Of a stretch of 64,000 nucleotides of DNA, positions 1 to 13,317 are shown one piece after another. Each line of letters starts with the position of its first letter. The stretch's first letter is position 1. A program made the translations under genes and the position numbers. A model generated the notes under the pieces. That model was not told the DNA's origin and searched no databases. It was given only the letters and a program-made list of their open reading frames with translations. The DNA is from Ilex aquifolium (Eukaryota; Streptophyta; Magnoliopsida; Aquifoliales; Aquifoliaceae), in the NCBI GenBank assembly GCA_951799425.1, contig OX637401.1:33405780-33469779 (forward strand), given 5' to 3'.

Positions 1-166
1 ATTACTTTTTTTTCCTAGTGGAGGGGAATGGCCAACTATACCAAACTTCCATCACCATTTCGAACTTGTTAGAAGGTGAATCACCAATTTTGATCTGAAT
101 ATATTGGTTAGGGTTTCAAGTTCTCATTACAATGCCGCAAGAGTTAGCTCAATCCGAGTTCGGGAG
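1..166 (+). repeat. Partial half-unit B at the left edge
   Basis: The window opens inside half B, missing its first 34 bases, at the attac that precedes the T run. It is the 200-bp form (ggggaatgg), with agaaggtgaatc and the less common gatctgaat. The array therefore extends beyond the left edge. Confidence 0.95.
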
Positions 167-2399
167 AAAAAGTTATGTCCGATATACTATTTCATTTTAA
201 AGGAGGACTACTTATTACACCAAACTTGCGTTACAATAGAGCCCATGCTAGAGGATTTTTCATGACTTTTGATGTGAATAAAATGGTTAGGGTTTCAAGA
301 ATTCTTTACAATGCAGCAAGAATCATCTTATTTAGAGACCGGTGTAAAAAGTTATGTCAGAAATACTAAAGAATGGGAAATTACTTTTTTTTCATAGTGG
401 AGGGGATGGCCAACTATACCAAACTTCCATCACCATTTCGAACTTGTTAGAAGATGAATCACCAATTTTGATCTCAATATATTGGTTAGGGTTTCAAGTT
501 CTCATTACAATGCCGCAAGAGTTAGCTCAATCCGAGTTCGGGAGAAACAGTTATGTCTGATATACTATTTCATTTTAAAGGTGGACTACTTATTACACCA
601 GACTTGCGTTACAATAGAGCCCATGCTAGAGGATTTTTCATGACTTTTGATGTGAATAAAATGGTTAGGGATTCAAGAATTCTTTACAATGCAGCAAGAA
701 TCATCTTAATCAGAGACCGGAGTAAAAAGTTATGTCAGAAATACTAAAGAATGGGAAATTACTTTTTTTTCCTAGTGGAGGGGAATGGCCAACTATACCA
801 TACTTCCATCACCATTTCGAACTTGTTAGAAGGTGAATCACCAATTTTGATCTCAATATATTGGTTAGGGTTTCAAGTTCTCATTACAATGCCGCAAGAG
901 TTAGCTCAATCCGAGTTCGGGAGAAAAAGTTATGTCCGATATACTATTTCATTTTAAAGGAGGACTACTTATTACACCAAACTTGCGTTACAATAGAGCC
1001 CATGCTAGAGGATTTTTCATGACTTTTGATGTGAATAAAATGTTTAGGGATTCAAGAATTCTTTACAATGCAGCGAGAATCATCTTAATCAGAGACCGGA
1101 GTAAAAAGTTATGTCAGAAATACTAAAGAATGAGAAATTACTTTTTTTTCCTAGTGGAGGGGAATTGGCAATTATACAAAACTTCCATCACCATTTCGAA
1201 CTTGTTAGAAGATGAATCACCAATTTTGATCTCAATATATTGGTTAGGGTTTCAAGTTCTCATTTCAATGCCGCAAGAGTTAGCTCAATCCGAGTTCGGG
1301 AGAAAAAGTTATGTCCGATATACTATTTCATTTCAAAGGTGGACTACTTATTACACCAAACTTGCGTTACAATAGAGCCCATGCTAGAGGATTTTTCATG
1401 ACTTTTGATGTGAACAAAATGGTTAGGGATTCAAGAATTCTTTACAATGCCGCAAGAATCATCTTAATCAGAGACCGGAGTAAAAAGTTATGTCAGAAAT
1501 ACTAAAGAATGGGAAATTACTTTTTTTTCCTAGTGGAGGGGAATGGCCAACTATACCAAACTTCCATCACCATTTCGAACTTGTTAGAAGATGAATCACC
1601 AATTTTGATCTCAATATATTGGTTAGGGTTTCAAGTTCTCATTACAATGCCGCAAGAGTTAGCTCAATCCGAGTTCGGGAGAAAAAGTTATGTCCGATAT
1701 ACTATTTCATTTTAAAGGAGGACTACTTATTACACCAAACTTGCGTTACAATAGAGCCCATGCTAGAGGATTTTTCATGACTTTTGATGTGAATAAAATG
1801 GTTAGGGATTCAAGAATTCTTTACAATGCAGCGAGAATCATCTTAATCAGAGACCGGAGTAAAAAGTTATGTCAGAAATACTAAAGAATGAGAAATTACT
1901 TTTTTTTCCTAGTGGAGGGGAATTGGCAATTATACAAAACTTCCATCACCATTTCGAACTTGTTAGAAGATGAATCACCAATTTTGATCTCAATATATTG
2001 GTTAGGGTTTCAAGTTCTCATTTCAATGCCGCAAGAGTTAGCTCAATCCGAGTTCGGGAGAAAAAGTTATGTCCGATATACTATTTCATTTCAAAGGTGG
2101 ACTACTTATTACACCAAACTTGCGTTACAATAGAGCCCATGCTAGAGGATTTTTCATGACTTTTGATGTGAACAAAATGGTTAGGGATTCAAGAATTCTT
2201 TACAATGCCGCAAGAATCATCTTAATCAGAGACCGGAGTAAAAAGTTATGTCAGAAATACTAAAGAATGGGAAATTACTTTTTTTTCCTAGTGGAGGGGA
2301 ATGGCCAACTATACCAAACTTCCATCACCATTTCGAACTTGTTAGAAGATGAATCACCAATTTTGATCTCAATATATTGGTTAGGGTTTCAAGTTCTCA

Positions 2400-5300
2400 T
2401 TACAATGCCGCAAGAGTTAGCTCAATCCGAGTTCGGGAGAAAAAGTTATGTCCGATATACTATTTCATTTTAAAGGAGGACTACTTATTACACCAAACTT
2501 GCGTTACAATAGAGCCCATGCTAGTGGATTTTTCATGACTTTTGATGTGAATAAAATGTTTAGGGATTCAAGAATTCTTTACAATGCAGCGAGAATCATC
2601 TTAATCAGAGACCGGAGTAAAAAGTTATGTCAGAAATACTAAAGAATGAGAAATTACTTTTTTTTCCTAGTGGAGGGGAATTGGCAATTATACAAAACTT
2701 CCATCACCATTTCGAACTTGTTAGAAGATGAATCACCAATTTTGATCTCAATATATTGGTTAGGGTTTCAAGTTCTCATTTCAATGCCGCAAGAGTTAGC
2801 TCAATCCGAGTTCGGGAGAAAAAGTTATGTCCGATATACTATTTCATTTTAAAGGAGGACTACTTATTACACCAAACTTGCGTTACAATAGAGCCCATGC
2901 TAGAGGATTTTTCATGACTATTGATGTGAATAAAATGGTTAGGGATTCAAGAATTCTTTACAATGCAGCAAGAATCATCTTATTTAGAGACCGGAGTAAA
3001 AAGTTATGTCAGAAATACTAAAGAATGGGAAATTACTTTTTTTTCATAGTGGAGGGGATGGCCAACTATACCAAACTTCCATCACCATTTAGAACTTGTT
3101 AGAAGATGAATCACCAATTTTGATCTGAATATATTGGTTAGGGTTTCAAGTTCTCATTACAATGCCGCAAGAGTTAGCTCAATCCGAGTTCGGGAGAAAC
3201 AGTTATGTCTGATATACTATTTCATTTTAAAGGTGGACTACTTATTACACCAAACTTGCGTTACAATAGAGCCCATGCTAGAGGATTTTTCATGACTTTT
3301 GATGTGAATAAAATGGTTAGGGATTCAAGAATTCTTTACAATGCAGCAAGAATCATCTTAATCAGAGACCGGAGTAAAAAGTTATGTCAGAAATACTAAA
3401 GAATGGGAAATTACTTTTTTTTCCTAGTGGAGGGGAATGGCCAACTATACCATACTTCCATCACCATTTCGAACTTGTTAGAAGGTGAATCACCAATTTT
3501 GATCTCAATATATTGGTTAGGGTTTCAAGTTCTCATTACAATGCCGCAAGAGTTAGCTCAATCCGAGTTCGGGAGAAAAAGTTATGTCCGATATACTATT
3601 TCATTTTAAAGGAGGACTACTTATTACACCAAACTTGCGTTACAATAGAGCCCATGCTAGAGGATTTTTCATGACTTTTGATGTGAATAAAATGTTTAGG
3701 GATTCAAGAATTCTTTACAATGCAGCGAGAATCATCTTAATCAGAGACCGGAGTAAAAAGTTATGTCAGAAATACTAAAGAATGAGAAATTACTTTTTTT
3801 TCCTAGTGGAGGGGAATTGGCAATTATACAAAACTTCCATCACCATTTCGAACTTGTTAGAAGATGAATCACCAATTTTGATCTCAATATATTGGTTAGG
3901 GTTTCAAGTTCTCATTTCAATGCCGCAAGAGTTAGCTCAATCCGAGTTCGGGAGAAAAAGTTATGTCCGATATACTATTTCATTTCAAAGGTGGACTACT
4001 TATTACACCAAACTTGCGTTACAATAGAGCCCATGCTAGAGGATTTTTGATGACTTTTGATGTGAACAAAATGGTTAGGGATTCAAGAATTCATTACAAT
4101 GCCGCAAGAATCATCTTAATCAGAGACCGGAGTAAAAAGTTATGTCAGAAATACTAAAGAATGGGAAATTACTTTTTTTTCCTAGTGGAGGGGAATGGCC
4201 AACTATACCAAACTTCCCTCACCATTTCGAACTTGTTAGAAGATGAATCACCAATTTTGATCTCAATATATTGGTTAGGGTTTCAAGTTCTCATTACAAT
4301 GCCGCAAGAGTTAGCTCAATCCGAGTTCGGGAGAAAAAGTTATGTCCGATATACTATTTCATTTTAAAGGAGGACTACTTATTACACCAAACTTGCGTTA
4401 CAATAGAGCCCATGCTAGAGGATTTTTCATGACTTTTGATGTGAATAAAATGGTTAGGGATTCAAGAATTCTTTACAATGCAGCGAGAATCATCTTAATC
4501 AGAGACCGGAGTAAAAAGTTATGTCAGAAATACTAAAGAATGAGAAATTACTTTTTTTTCCTAGTGGAGGGGAATTGGCAATTATACAAAACTTCCATCA
4601 CCATTTCGAACTTGTTAGAAGATGAATCACCAATTTTGATCTCAATATATTGGTTAGGGTTTCAAGTTCTCATTACAATGCCGCAAGAGTTAGCTCAATC
4701 CGAGTTCGGGAGAAAAAGTTATGTCCGATATACTATTTCATTTTAAAGGAGGACTACTTATTACACCAAACTTGCGTTACAATAGAGCCCATGCTAGTGG
4801 ATTTTTCATGACTTTTGATGTGAATAAAATGTTTAGGGATTCAAGAATTCTTTACAATGCAGCGAGAATCATCTTAATCAGAGACCGGAGTAAAAAGTTA
4901 TGTCAGAAATACTAAAGAATGAGAAATTACTTTTTTTTCCTAGTGGAGGGGAATTGGCAATTATACAAAACTTCCATCACCATTTCGAACTTGTTAGAAG
5001 ATGAATCACCAATTTTGATCTCAATATATTGGTTAGGGTTTCAAGTTCTCATTTCAATGCCGCAAGAGTTAGCTCAATCCGAGTTCGGGAGAAAAAGTTA
5101 TGTCCGATATACTATTTCATTTTAAAGGAGGACTACTTATTACACCAAACTTGCGTTACAATAGAGCCCATGCTAGAGGATTTTTCATGACTATTGATGT
5201 GAATAAAATGGTTAGGGATTCAAGAATTCTTTACAATGCAGCAAGAATCATCTTATTTAGAGACCGGAGTAAAAAGTTATGTCAGAAATACTAAAGAATG

Positions 5301-6863
5301 GGAAATTACTTTTTTTTCATAGTGGAGGGGATGGCCAACTATACCAAACTTCCATCACCATTTAGAACTTGTTAGAAGATGAATCACCAATTTTGATCTG
5401 AATATATTGGTTAGGGTTTCAAGTTCTCATTACAATGCCGCAAGAGTTAGCTCAATCCGAGTTCGGGAGAAACAGTTATGTCTGATATACTATTTCATTT
5501 TAAAGGTGGACTACTTATTACACCAAACTTGCGTTACAATAGAGCCCATGCTAGAGGATTTTTCATGACTTTTGATGTGAATAAAATGGTTAGGGATTCA
5601 AGAATTCTTTACAATGCAGCAAGAATCATCTTAATCAGAGACCGGAGTAAAAAGTTATGTCAGAAATACTAAAGAATGGGAAATTACTTTTTTTTCCTAG
5701 TGGAGGGGAATGGCCAACTATACCATACTTCCATCACCATTTCGAACTTGTTAGAAGGTGAATCACCAATTTTGATCTCAATATATTGGTTAGGGTTTCA
5801 AGTTCTCATTACAATGCCGCAAGAGTTAGCTCAATCCGAGTTCGGGAGAAAAAGTTATGTCCGATATACTATTTCATTTTAAAGGAGGACTACTTATTAC
5901 ACCAAACTTGCGTTACAATAGAGCCCATGCTAGAGGATTTTTCATGACTTTTGATGTGAATAAAATGTTTAGGGATTCAAGAATTCTTTACAATGCAGCG
6001 AGAATCATCTTAATCAGAGACCGGAGTAAAAAGTTATGTCAGAAATACTAAAGAATGAGAAATTACTTTTTTTTCCTAGTGGAGGGGAATTGGCAATTAT
6101 ACAAAACTTCCATCACCATTTCGAACTTGTTAGAAGATGAATCACCAATTTTGATCTCAATATATTGGTTAGGGTTTCAAGTTCTCATTTCAATGCCGCA
6201 AGAGTTAGCTCAATCCGAGTTCGGGAGAAAAAGTTATGTCCGATATACTATTTCATTTCAAAGGTGGACTACTTATTACACCAAACTTGCGTTACAATAG
6301 AGCCCATGCTAGAGGATTTTTGATGACTTTTGATGTGAACAAAATGGTTAGGGATTCAAGAATTCATTACAATGCCGCAAGAATCATCTTAATCAGAGAC
6401 CGGAGTAAAAAGTTATGTCAGAAATACTAAAGAATGGGAAATTACTTTTTTTTCCTAGTGGAGGGGAATGGCCAACTATACCAAACTTCCCTCACCATTT
6501 CGAACTTGTTAGAAGATGAATCACCAATTTTGATCTCAATATATTGGTTAGGGTTTCAAGTTCTCATTACAATGCCGCAAGAGTTAGCTCAATCCGAGTT
6601 CGGGAGAAAAAGTTATGTCCGATATACTATTTCATTTTAAAGGAGGACTACTTATTACACCAAACTTGCGTTACAATAGAGCCCATGCTAGAGGATTTTT
6701 CATGACTTTTGATGTGAATAAAATGGTTAGGGATTCAAGAATTCTTTACAATGCAGCGAGAATCATCTTAATCAGAGACCGGAGTAAAAAGTTATGTCAG
6801 AAATACTAAAGAATGAGAAATTACTTTTTTTTCCTAGTGGAGGGGAATTGGCAATTATACAAA
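2400..6863 (+). repeat. Tandem duplication of a 2273-bp block (6 units)
   Basis: Rare markers repeat at a shift of exactly 2273 bp. They include catgactattgatg with a tttagag ending in half A (units opening at 2819 and 5092), the tcatagtgg B with tttagaacttg (near 3070 and 5340), accatacttcc with agaaggtgaatc (near 3450 and 5725), gatttttgatgac with aattcattac (near 4045-4095 and 6318-6368) and cttccctcacc (near 4215 and 6490). The junction lies between 4590 and 4673. There one half B begins as R type (aatgagaaatt, ttggcaattata) and ends as G type (cattacaatg), the hybrid expected from exchange between misaligned copies. Both copies share the same unusual 378-bp unit. Confidence 0.88.
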
Positions 6864-8640
6864 ACTTCCATCACCATTTCGAACTTGTTAGAAGATGAAT
6901 CACCAATTTTGATCTCAATATATTGGTTAGGGTTTCAAGTTCTCATTTCAATGCCGCAAGAGTTAGCTCAATCCGAATTCGGGAGAAAAAGTTATGTCCG
7001 ATATACTATTTCATTTCAAAGGTGGACTACTTATTACACCAAACTTGCGTTACAATAGAGCCCATGCTAGAGGATTTTTCATGACTTTTGATGTGAACAA
7101 AATGGTTAGGGATTCAAGAATTCTTTACAATGCCGCAAGAATCATCTTAATCAGAGACCGGAGTAAAAAGTTATGTCAGAAATACTAAAGAATGGGAAAT
7201 TACTTTTTTTTCCAAGTGGAGGGGAATGGCCAACTATACCAAACTTCCATCACCATTTCGAACTTGTTAGAAGATGAATCACCAATTTTGATCTCAATAT
7301 ATTGGTTAGGGTTTCAAGTTCTCATTACAATGCCGCAAGAGTTAGCTCAATCCGAGTTCGGGAGAAAAAGTTATGTCCGATATACTATTTCATTTTAAAG
7401 GAGGACTACTTATTACACCAAACTTGCGTTACAATAGAGCCCATGCTAGTGGATTTTTCATGACTTTTGATGTGAATAAAATGTTTAGGGATTCAAGAAT
7501 TCTTTACAATGCAGCGAGAATCATCTTAATCAGAGACCGGAGTAAAAAGTTATGTCAGAAATACTAAAGAATGAGAAATTACTTTTTTTTCCTAGTGGAG
7601 GGGAATTGGCAATTATACAAAACTTCCATCACCATTTCGAACTTGTTAGAAGATGAATCACCAATTTTGATCTCAATATATTGGTTAGGGTTTCAAGTTC
7701 TCATTTCAATGCCGCAAGAGTTAGCTCAATCCGAGTTCGGGAGAAAAAGTTATGTCCGATATACTATTTCATTTCAAAGGTGGACTACTTATTACACCAA
7801 ACTTGCGTTACAATAGAGCCCATGCTAGAGGATTTTTCATGACTTTTGATGTGAACAAAATGGTTAGGGATTCAAGAATTCTTTACAATGCCGCAAGAAT
7901 CATCTTAATCAGAGACCGGAGTAAAAAGTTATGTCAGAAATACTAAAGAATGGGAAATTACTTTTTTTTCCTAGTGGAGGGGAATGGCCAACTATACCAA
8001 ACTTCCATCACCATTTCGAACTTGTTAGAAGATGAATCACCAATTTTGATCTCAATATATTGGTTAGGGTTTCAAGTTCTCATTACAATGCCGCAAGAGT
8101 TAGCTCAATCCGAGTTCGGGAGAAAAAGTTATGTCCGATATACTATTTCATTTTAAAGGAGGACTACTTATTACACCAAACTTGCGTTACAATAGAGCCC
8201 ATGCTAGAGGATTTTTCATGACTTTTGATGTGAATAAAATGTTTAGGGATTCAAGAATTCTTTACAATGCAGCGAGAATCATCTTAATCAGAGACCGGAG
8301 TAAAAAGTTATGTCAGAAATACTAAAGAATGAGAAATTACTTTTTTTTCCTAGTGGAGGGGAATTGGCAATTATACAAAACTTCCATCACCATTTCGAAC
8401 TTGTTAGAAGATGAATCACCAATTTTGATCTCAATATATTGGTTAGGGTTTCAAGTTCTCATTTCAATGCCGCAAGAGTTAGCTCAATCCGAGTTCGGGA
8501 GAAAAAGTTATGTCCGATATACTATTTCATTTCAAAGGTGGACTACTTATTACACCAAACTTGCGTTACAATAGAGCCCATGCTAGAGGATTTTTCATGA
8601 CTTTTGATATGAACAAAATGGTTAGGGATTCAAGAATTCA

Positions 8641-11600
8641 TTACAATGCCGCAAGAATCATCTTAATCAGAGACCGGAGTAAAAAGTTATGTCAGAAATA
8701 CTAAAGAATGGGAAATTACTTTTTTTTCCTAGTGGAGGGGAATGGCCAACTATACCAAACTTCCATCACCATTTCGAACTTGTTAGAAGATGAATCACCA
8801 ATTTTGATCTCAATATATTGGTTAGGGTTTCAAGTTCTCATGACAATGCCGCAAGAGTTAGCTCAATCCGAGTTCGGGAGAAAAAGTTATGTCCGATATA
8901 CTATTTCATTTTAAAGGAGGACTACTTATTACACCAAACTTGCGTTACAATAGAGCCCATGCTAGAGGATTTTTCATGACTTTTGATGTGAATAAAATGG
9001 TTAGGGATTCAAGAATTCTTTACAATGCAGCGAGAATCATCTTAATCAGAGACCGGAGTAAAAAGTTATGTCAGAAATACTAAAGAATGAGAAATTACTT
9101 TTTTTTCCTAGTGGAGGGGAATTGGCAATTATACAAAACTTCCATCACCATTTCGAACTTGTTAGAAGATGAATCACCAATTTTGATCTCAATATATTGG
9201 TTAGGGTTTCAAGTTCTCATTTCAATGCCGCAAGAGTTAGCTCAATCCGAGTTCGGGAGAAAAAGTTATGTCCGATATACTATTTCATTTCAAAGGTGGA
9301 CTACTTATTACACCAAACTTGCGTTACAATAGAGCCCATGCTAGAGGATTTTTCATGACTTTTGATGTGAACAAAATGGTTAGGGATTCAAGAATTCTTT
9401 ACAATGCCGCAAGAATCATCTTAATCAGAGACCGGAGTAAAAAGTTATGTCAGAAATACTAAAGAATGGGAAATTACTTTTTTTTCCTAGTGGAGGGGAA
9501 TGGCCAACTATACCAAACTTCCATCACCATTTCGAACTTGTTAGAAGATGAATCACCAATTTTGATCTCAATATATTGGTTAGGGTTTCAAGTTCTCATT
9601 ACAATGCCGCAAGAGTTAGCTCAATCCGAGTTCGGGAGAAAAAGTTATGTCCGATATACTATTTCATTTTAAAGGAGGACTACTTATTACACCAAACTTG
9701 CGTTACAATAGAGCCCATGCTAGTGGATTTTTCATGACTTTTGATGTGAATAAAATGTTTAGGGATTCAAGAATTCTTTACAATGCAGCGAGAATCATCT
9801 TAATCAGAGACCGGAGTAAAAAGTTATGTCAGAAATACTAAAGAATGAGAAATTACTTTTTTTTCCTAGTGGAGGGGAATTGGCAATTATACAAAACTTC
9901 CATCACCATTTCGAACTTGTTAGAAGATGAATCACCAATTTTGATCTCAATATATTGGTTAGGGTTTCAAGTTCTCATTTCAATGCCGCAAGAGTTAGCT
10001 CAATCCGAGTTCGGGAGAAAAAGTTATGTCCGATATACTATTTCATTTCAAAGGTGGACTACTTATTACACCAAACTTGCGTTACAATAGAGCCCATGCT
10101 AGAGAATTTTTCATGACTTTTGATGTGAACAAAATGGTTAGGGATTCAAGAATTCTTTACAATGCCGCAAGAATCATCTTAATCAGAGACCGGAGTAAAA
10201 AGTTATGTCAGAAATACTAAAGAATGGGAAATTACTTTTTTTTCCTAGTGGAGGGGAATGGCCAACTATACCAAACTTCCATCACCATTTCGAACTTGTT
10301 AGAAGATGAATCACCAATTTTGATCTCAATATATTGGTTAGGGTTTCAAGTTCTCATTACAATGCCGCAAGAGTTAGCTCAATCCGAGTTCGGGAGAAAA
10401 AGTTATGTCCGTTATACTATTTCATTTTAAAGGAGGACTACTTATTACACCAAACTTGCGTTACAATAGAGCCCATGCTAGAGGATTTTTCATGACTTTT
10501 GATGTGAATAAAATGGTTAGGGATTCAAGAATTCTTTACAATGCAGCGAGAATCATCTTAATCAGAGACCGGAGTAAAAAGTTATGTCAGAAATACTAAA
10601 GAATGAGAAATTACTTTTTTTTCCTAGTGGAGGGGAATTGGCAATTATAAAAAACTTCCATCACCATTTCGAACTTGTTAGAAGATGAATCACCAATTTT
10701 GATCTCAATATATTGGTTAGGGTTTCAAGTTCTCATTTCAATGCCGCAAGAGTTAGCTCAATCCGAATTCGGGAGAAAAAGTTATGTCCGATATACTATT
10801 TCATTTCAAAGGTGGACTACTTATTACACCAAACTTGCGTTACAATAGAGCCCATGCTAGAGGATTTTTCATGACTTTTGATGTGAACAAAATGGTTAGG
10901 GATTCAAGAATTCTTTACAATGCCGCAAGAATCATCTTAATCAGAGACCGGAGTAAAAAGTTATGTCAGAAATACTAAAGAATGGGAAATTACTTTTTTT
11001 TCCTAGTGGAGGGGAATGGCCAACTATACCAAACTTCCATCACCATTTCGAACTTGTTAGAAGATGAATCACCAATTTTGATCTCAATATATTGGTTAGG
11101 GTTTCAAGTTCTCATGACAATGCCGCAAGAGTTAGCTCAATCCGAGTTCGGGAGAAAAAGTTATGTCCGATATACTATTTCATTTTAAAGGAGGACTACT
11201 TATTACACCAAACTTGCGTTACAATAGAGCCCATGCTAGAGGATTTTTCATGACTTTTGATGTGAATAAAATGGTTAGGGATTCAAGAATTCTTTACAAT
11301 GCAGCGAGAATCATCTTAATCAGAGACCGGAGTAAAAAGTTATGTCAGAAATACTAAAGAATGAGAAATTACTTTTTTTTCCTAGTGGAGGGGAATTGGC
11401 AATTATACAAAACTTCCATCACCATTTCGAACTTGTTAGAAGATGAATCACCAATTTTGATCTCAATATATTGGTTAGGGTTTCAAGTTCTCATTTCAAT
11501 GCCGCAAGAGTTAGCTCAATCCGAGTTCGGGAGAAAAAGTTATGTCCGATATACTATTTCATTTCAAAGGTGGACTACTTATTACACCAAACTTGCGTTA

Positions 11601-13317
11601 CAATAGAGCCCATGCTAGAGGATTTTTCATGACTTTTGATGTGAACAAAATGGTTAGGGATTCAAGAATTCTTTACAATGCCGCAAGAATCATCTTAATC
11701 AGAGACCGGAGTAAAAAGTTATGTCAGAAATACTAAAGAATGGGAAATTACTTTTTTTTCCTAGTGGAGGGGAATGGCCAACTATACCAAACTTCCATCA
11801 CCATTTCGAACTTGTTAGAAGATGAATCACCAATTTTGATCTCAATATATTGGTTAGGGTTTCAAGTTCTCATTACAATGCCGCAAGAGTTAGCTCAATC
11901 CGAGTTCGGGAGAAAAAGTTATGTCCGATATACTATTTCATTTTAAAGGAGGACTACTTATTACACCAAACTTGCGTTACAATAGAGCCCATGCTAGTGG
12001 ATTTTTCATGACTTTTGATGTGAATAAAATGTTTAGGGATTCAAGAATTCTTTACAATGCAGCGAGAATCATCTTAATCAGAGACCGGAGTAAAAAGTTA
12101 TGTCAGAAATACTAAAGAATGAGAAATTACTTTTTTTTCCTAGTGGAGGGGAATTGGCAATTATACAAAACTTCCATCACCATTTCGAACTTGTTAGAAG
12201 ATGAATCACCAATTTTGATCTCAATATATTGGTTAGGGTTTCAAGTTCTCATTTCAATGCCGCAAGAGTTAGCTCAATCCGAGTTCGGGAGAAAAAGTTA
12301 TGTCCGATATACTATTTCATTTCAAAGGTGGACTACTTATTACACCAAACTTGCGTTACAATAGAGCCCATGCTAGAGAATTTTTCATGACTTTTGATGT
12401 GAACAAAATGGTTAGGGATTCAAGAATTCTTTACAATGCCGCAAGAATCATCTTAATCAGAGACCGGAGTAAAAAGTTATGTCAGAAATACTAAAGAATG
12501 GGAAATTACTTTTTTTTCCTAGTGGAGGGGAATGGCCAACTATACCAAACTTCCATCACCATTTCGAACTTGTTAGAAGATGAATCACCAATTTTGATCT
12601 CAATATATTGGTTAGGGTTTCAAGTTCTCATTACAATGCCGCAAGAGTTAGCTCAATCCGAGTTCGGGAGAAAAAGTTATGTCCGTTATACTATTTCATT
12701 TTAAAGGAGGACTACTTATTACACCAAACTTGCGTTACAATAGAGCCCATGCTAGAGGATTTTTCATGACTTTTGATGTGAATAAAATGGTTAGGGATTC
12801 AAGAATTCTTTACAATGCAGCGAGAATCATCTTAATCAGAGACCGGAGTAAAAAGTTATGTCAGAAATACTAAAGAATGAGAAATTACTTTTTTTTCCTA
12901 GTGGAGGGGAATTGGCAATTATAAAAAACTTCCATCACCATTTCGAACTTGTTAGAAGATGAATCACCAATTTTGATCTCAATATATTGGTTAGGGTTTC
13001 AAGTTCTCATTTCAATGCCGCAAGAGTTAGCTCAATCCGAATTCGGGAGAAAAAGTTATGTCCGATATACTATTTCATTTCAAAGGTGGACTACTTATTA
13101 CACCAAACTTGCGTTACAATAGAGCCCATGCTAGAGGATTTTTCATGACTTTTGATGTGAACAAAATGGTTAGGGATTCAAGAATTCTTTACAATGCCGC
13201 AAGAATCATCTTAATCAGAGACCGGAGTAAAAAGTTATGTCAGAAATACTAAAGAATGGGAAATTACTTTTTTTTCCTAGTGGAGGGGAATGGCCAACTA
13301 TACCAAACTTCCATCAC
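8641..13317 (+). repeat. Tandem duplication of a 2274-bp block (6 units)
   Basis: Agreement at a shift of 2274 bp holds from about 8641 to 11043 matched to 10915 to 13317. Shared rare markers are ctcatgacaatg (near 8840 and 11114), gctagagaatt (near 10100 and 12374), tgtccgttatac (near 10408 and 12682), ttggcaattataaaaaac (near 10645 and 12919) and ccgaattcgg (10763 and 13037). Agreement ends on the left where the copy at 8640 has aattcattac, and on the right where the copy at 13318 has catcactat. The matching range exceeds 2274 bp by about 130 bp, which is the uncertainty in the exchange point. Confidence 0.88.

Noticed and set aside
175-369. A 64-codon open frame beginning in half A that recurs in nearly every unit, and partner frames of 68-96 codons in half B
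   Set aside because: The frames recur because the DNA recurs. Several are broken by indels (36201, 44516, 47548) or stops (near 37828) with no sign of a cost. Differences between copies include many amino-acid-changing ones, and the frames overlap each other across unit joints. No ribosome-site, promoter or domain pattern supports coding. A ratio of silent to replacing changes near 1 across units would confirm this.
1130-1375. An 81-codon open frame spanning the B/A joint in R-type units
   Set aside because: It is longer only because ttttaaagg is tttcaaagg in the linked half A, which removes one stop. It is a by-product of a unit variant, not a gene.
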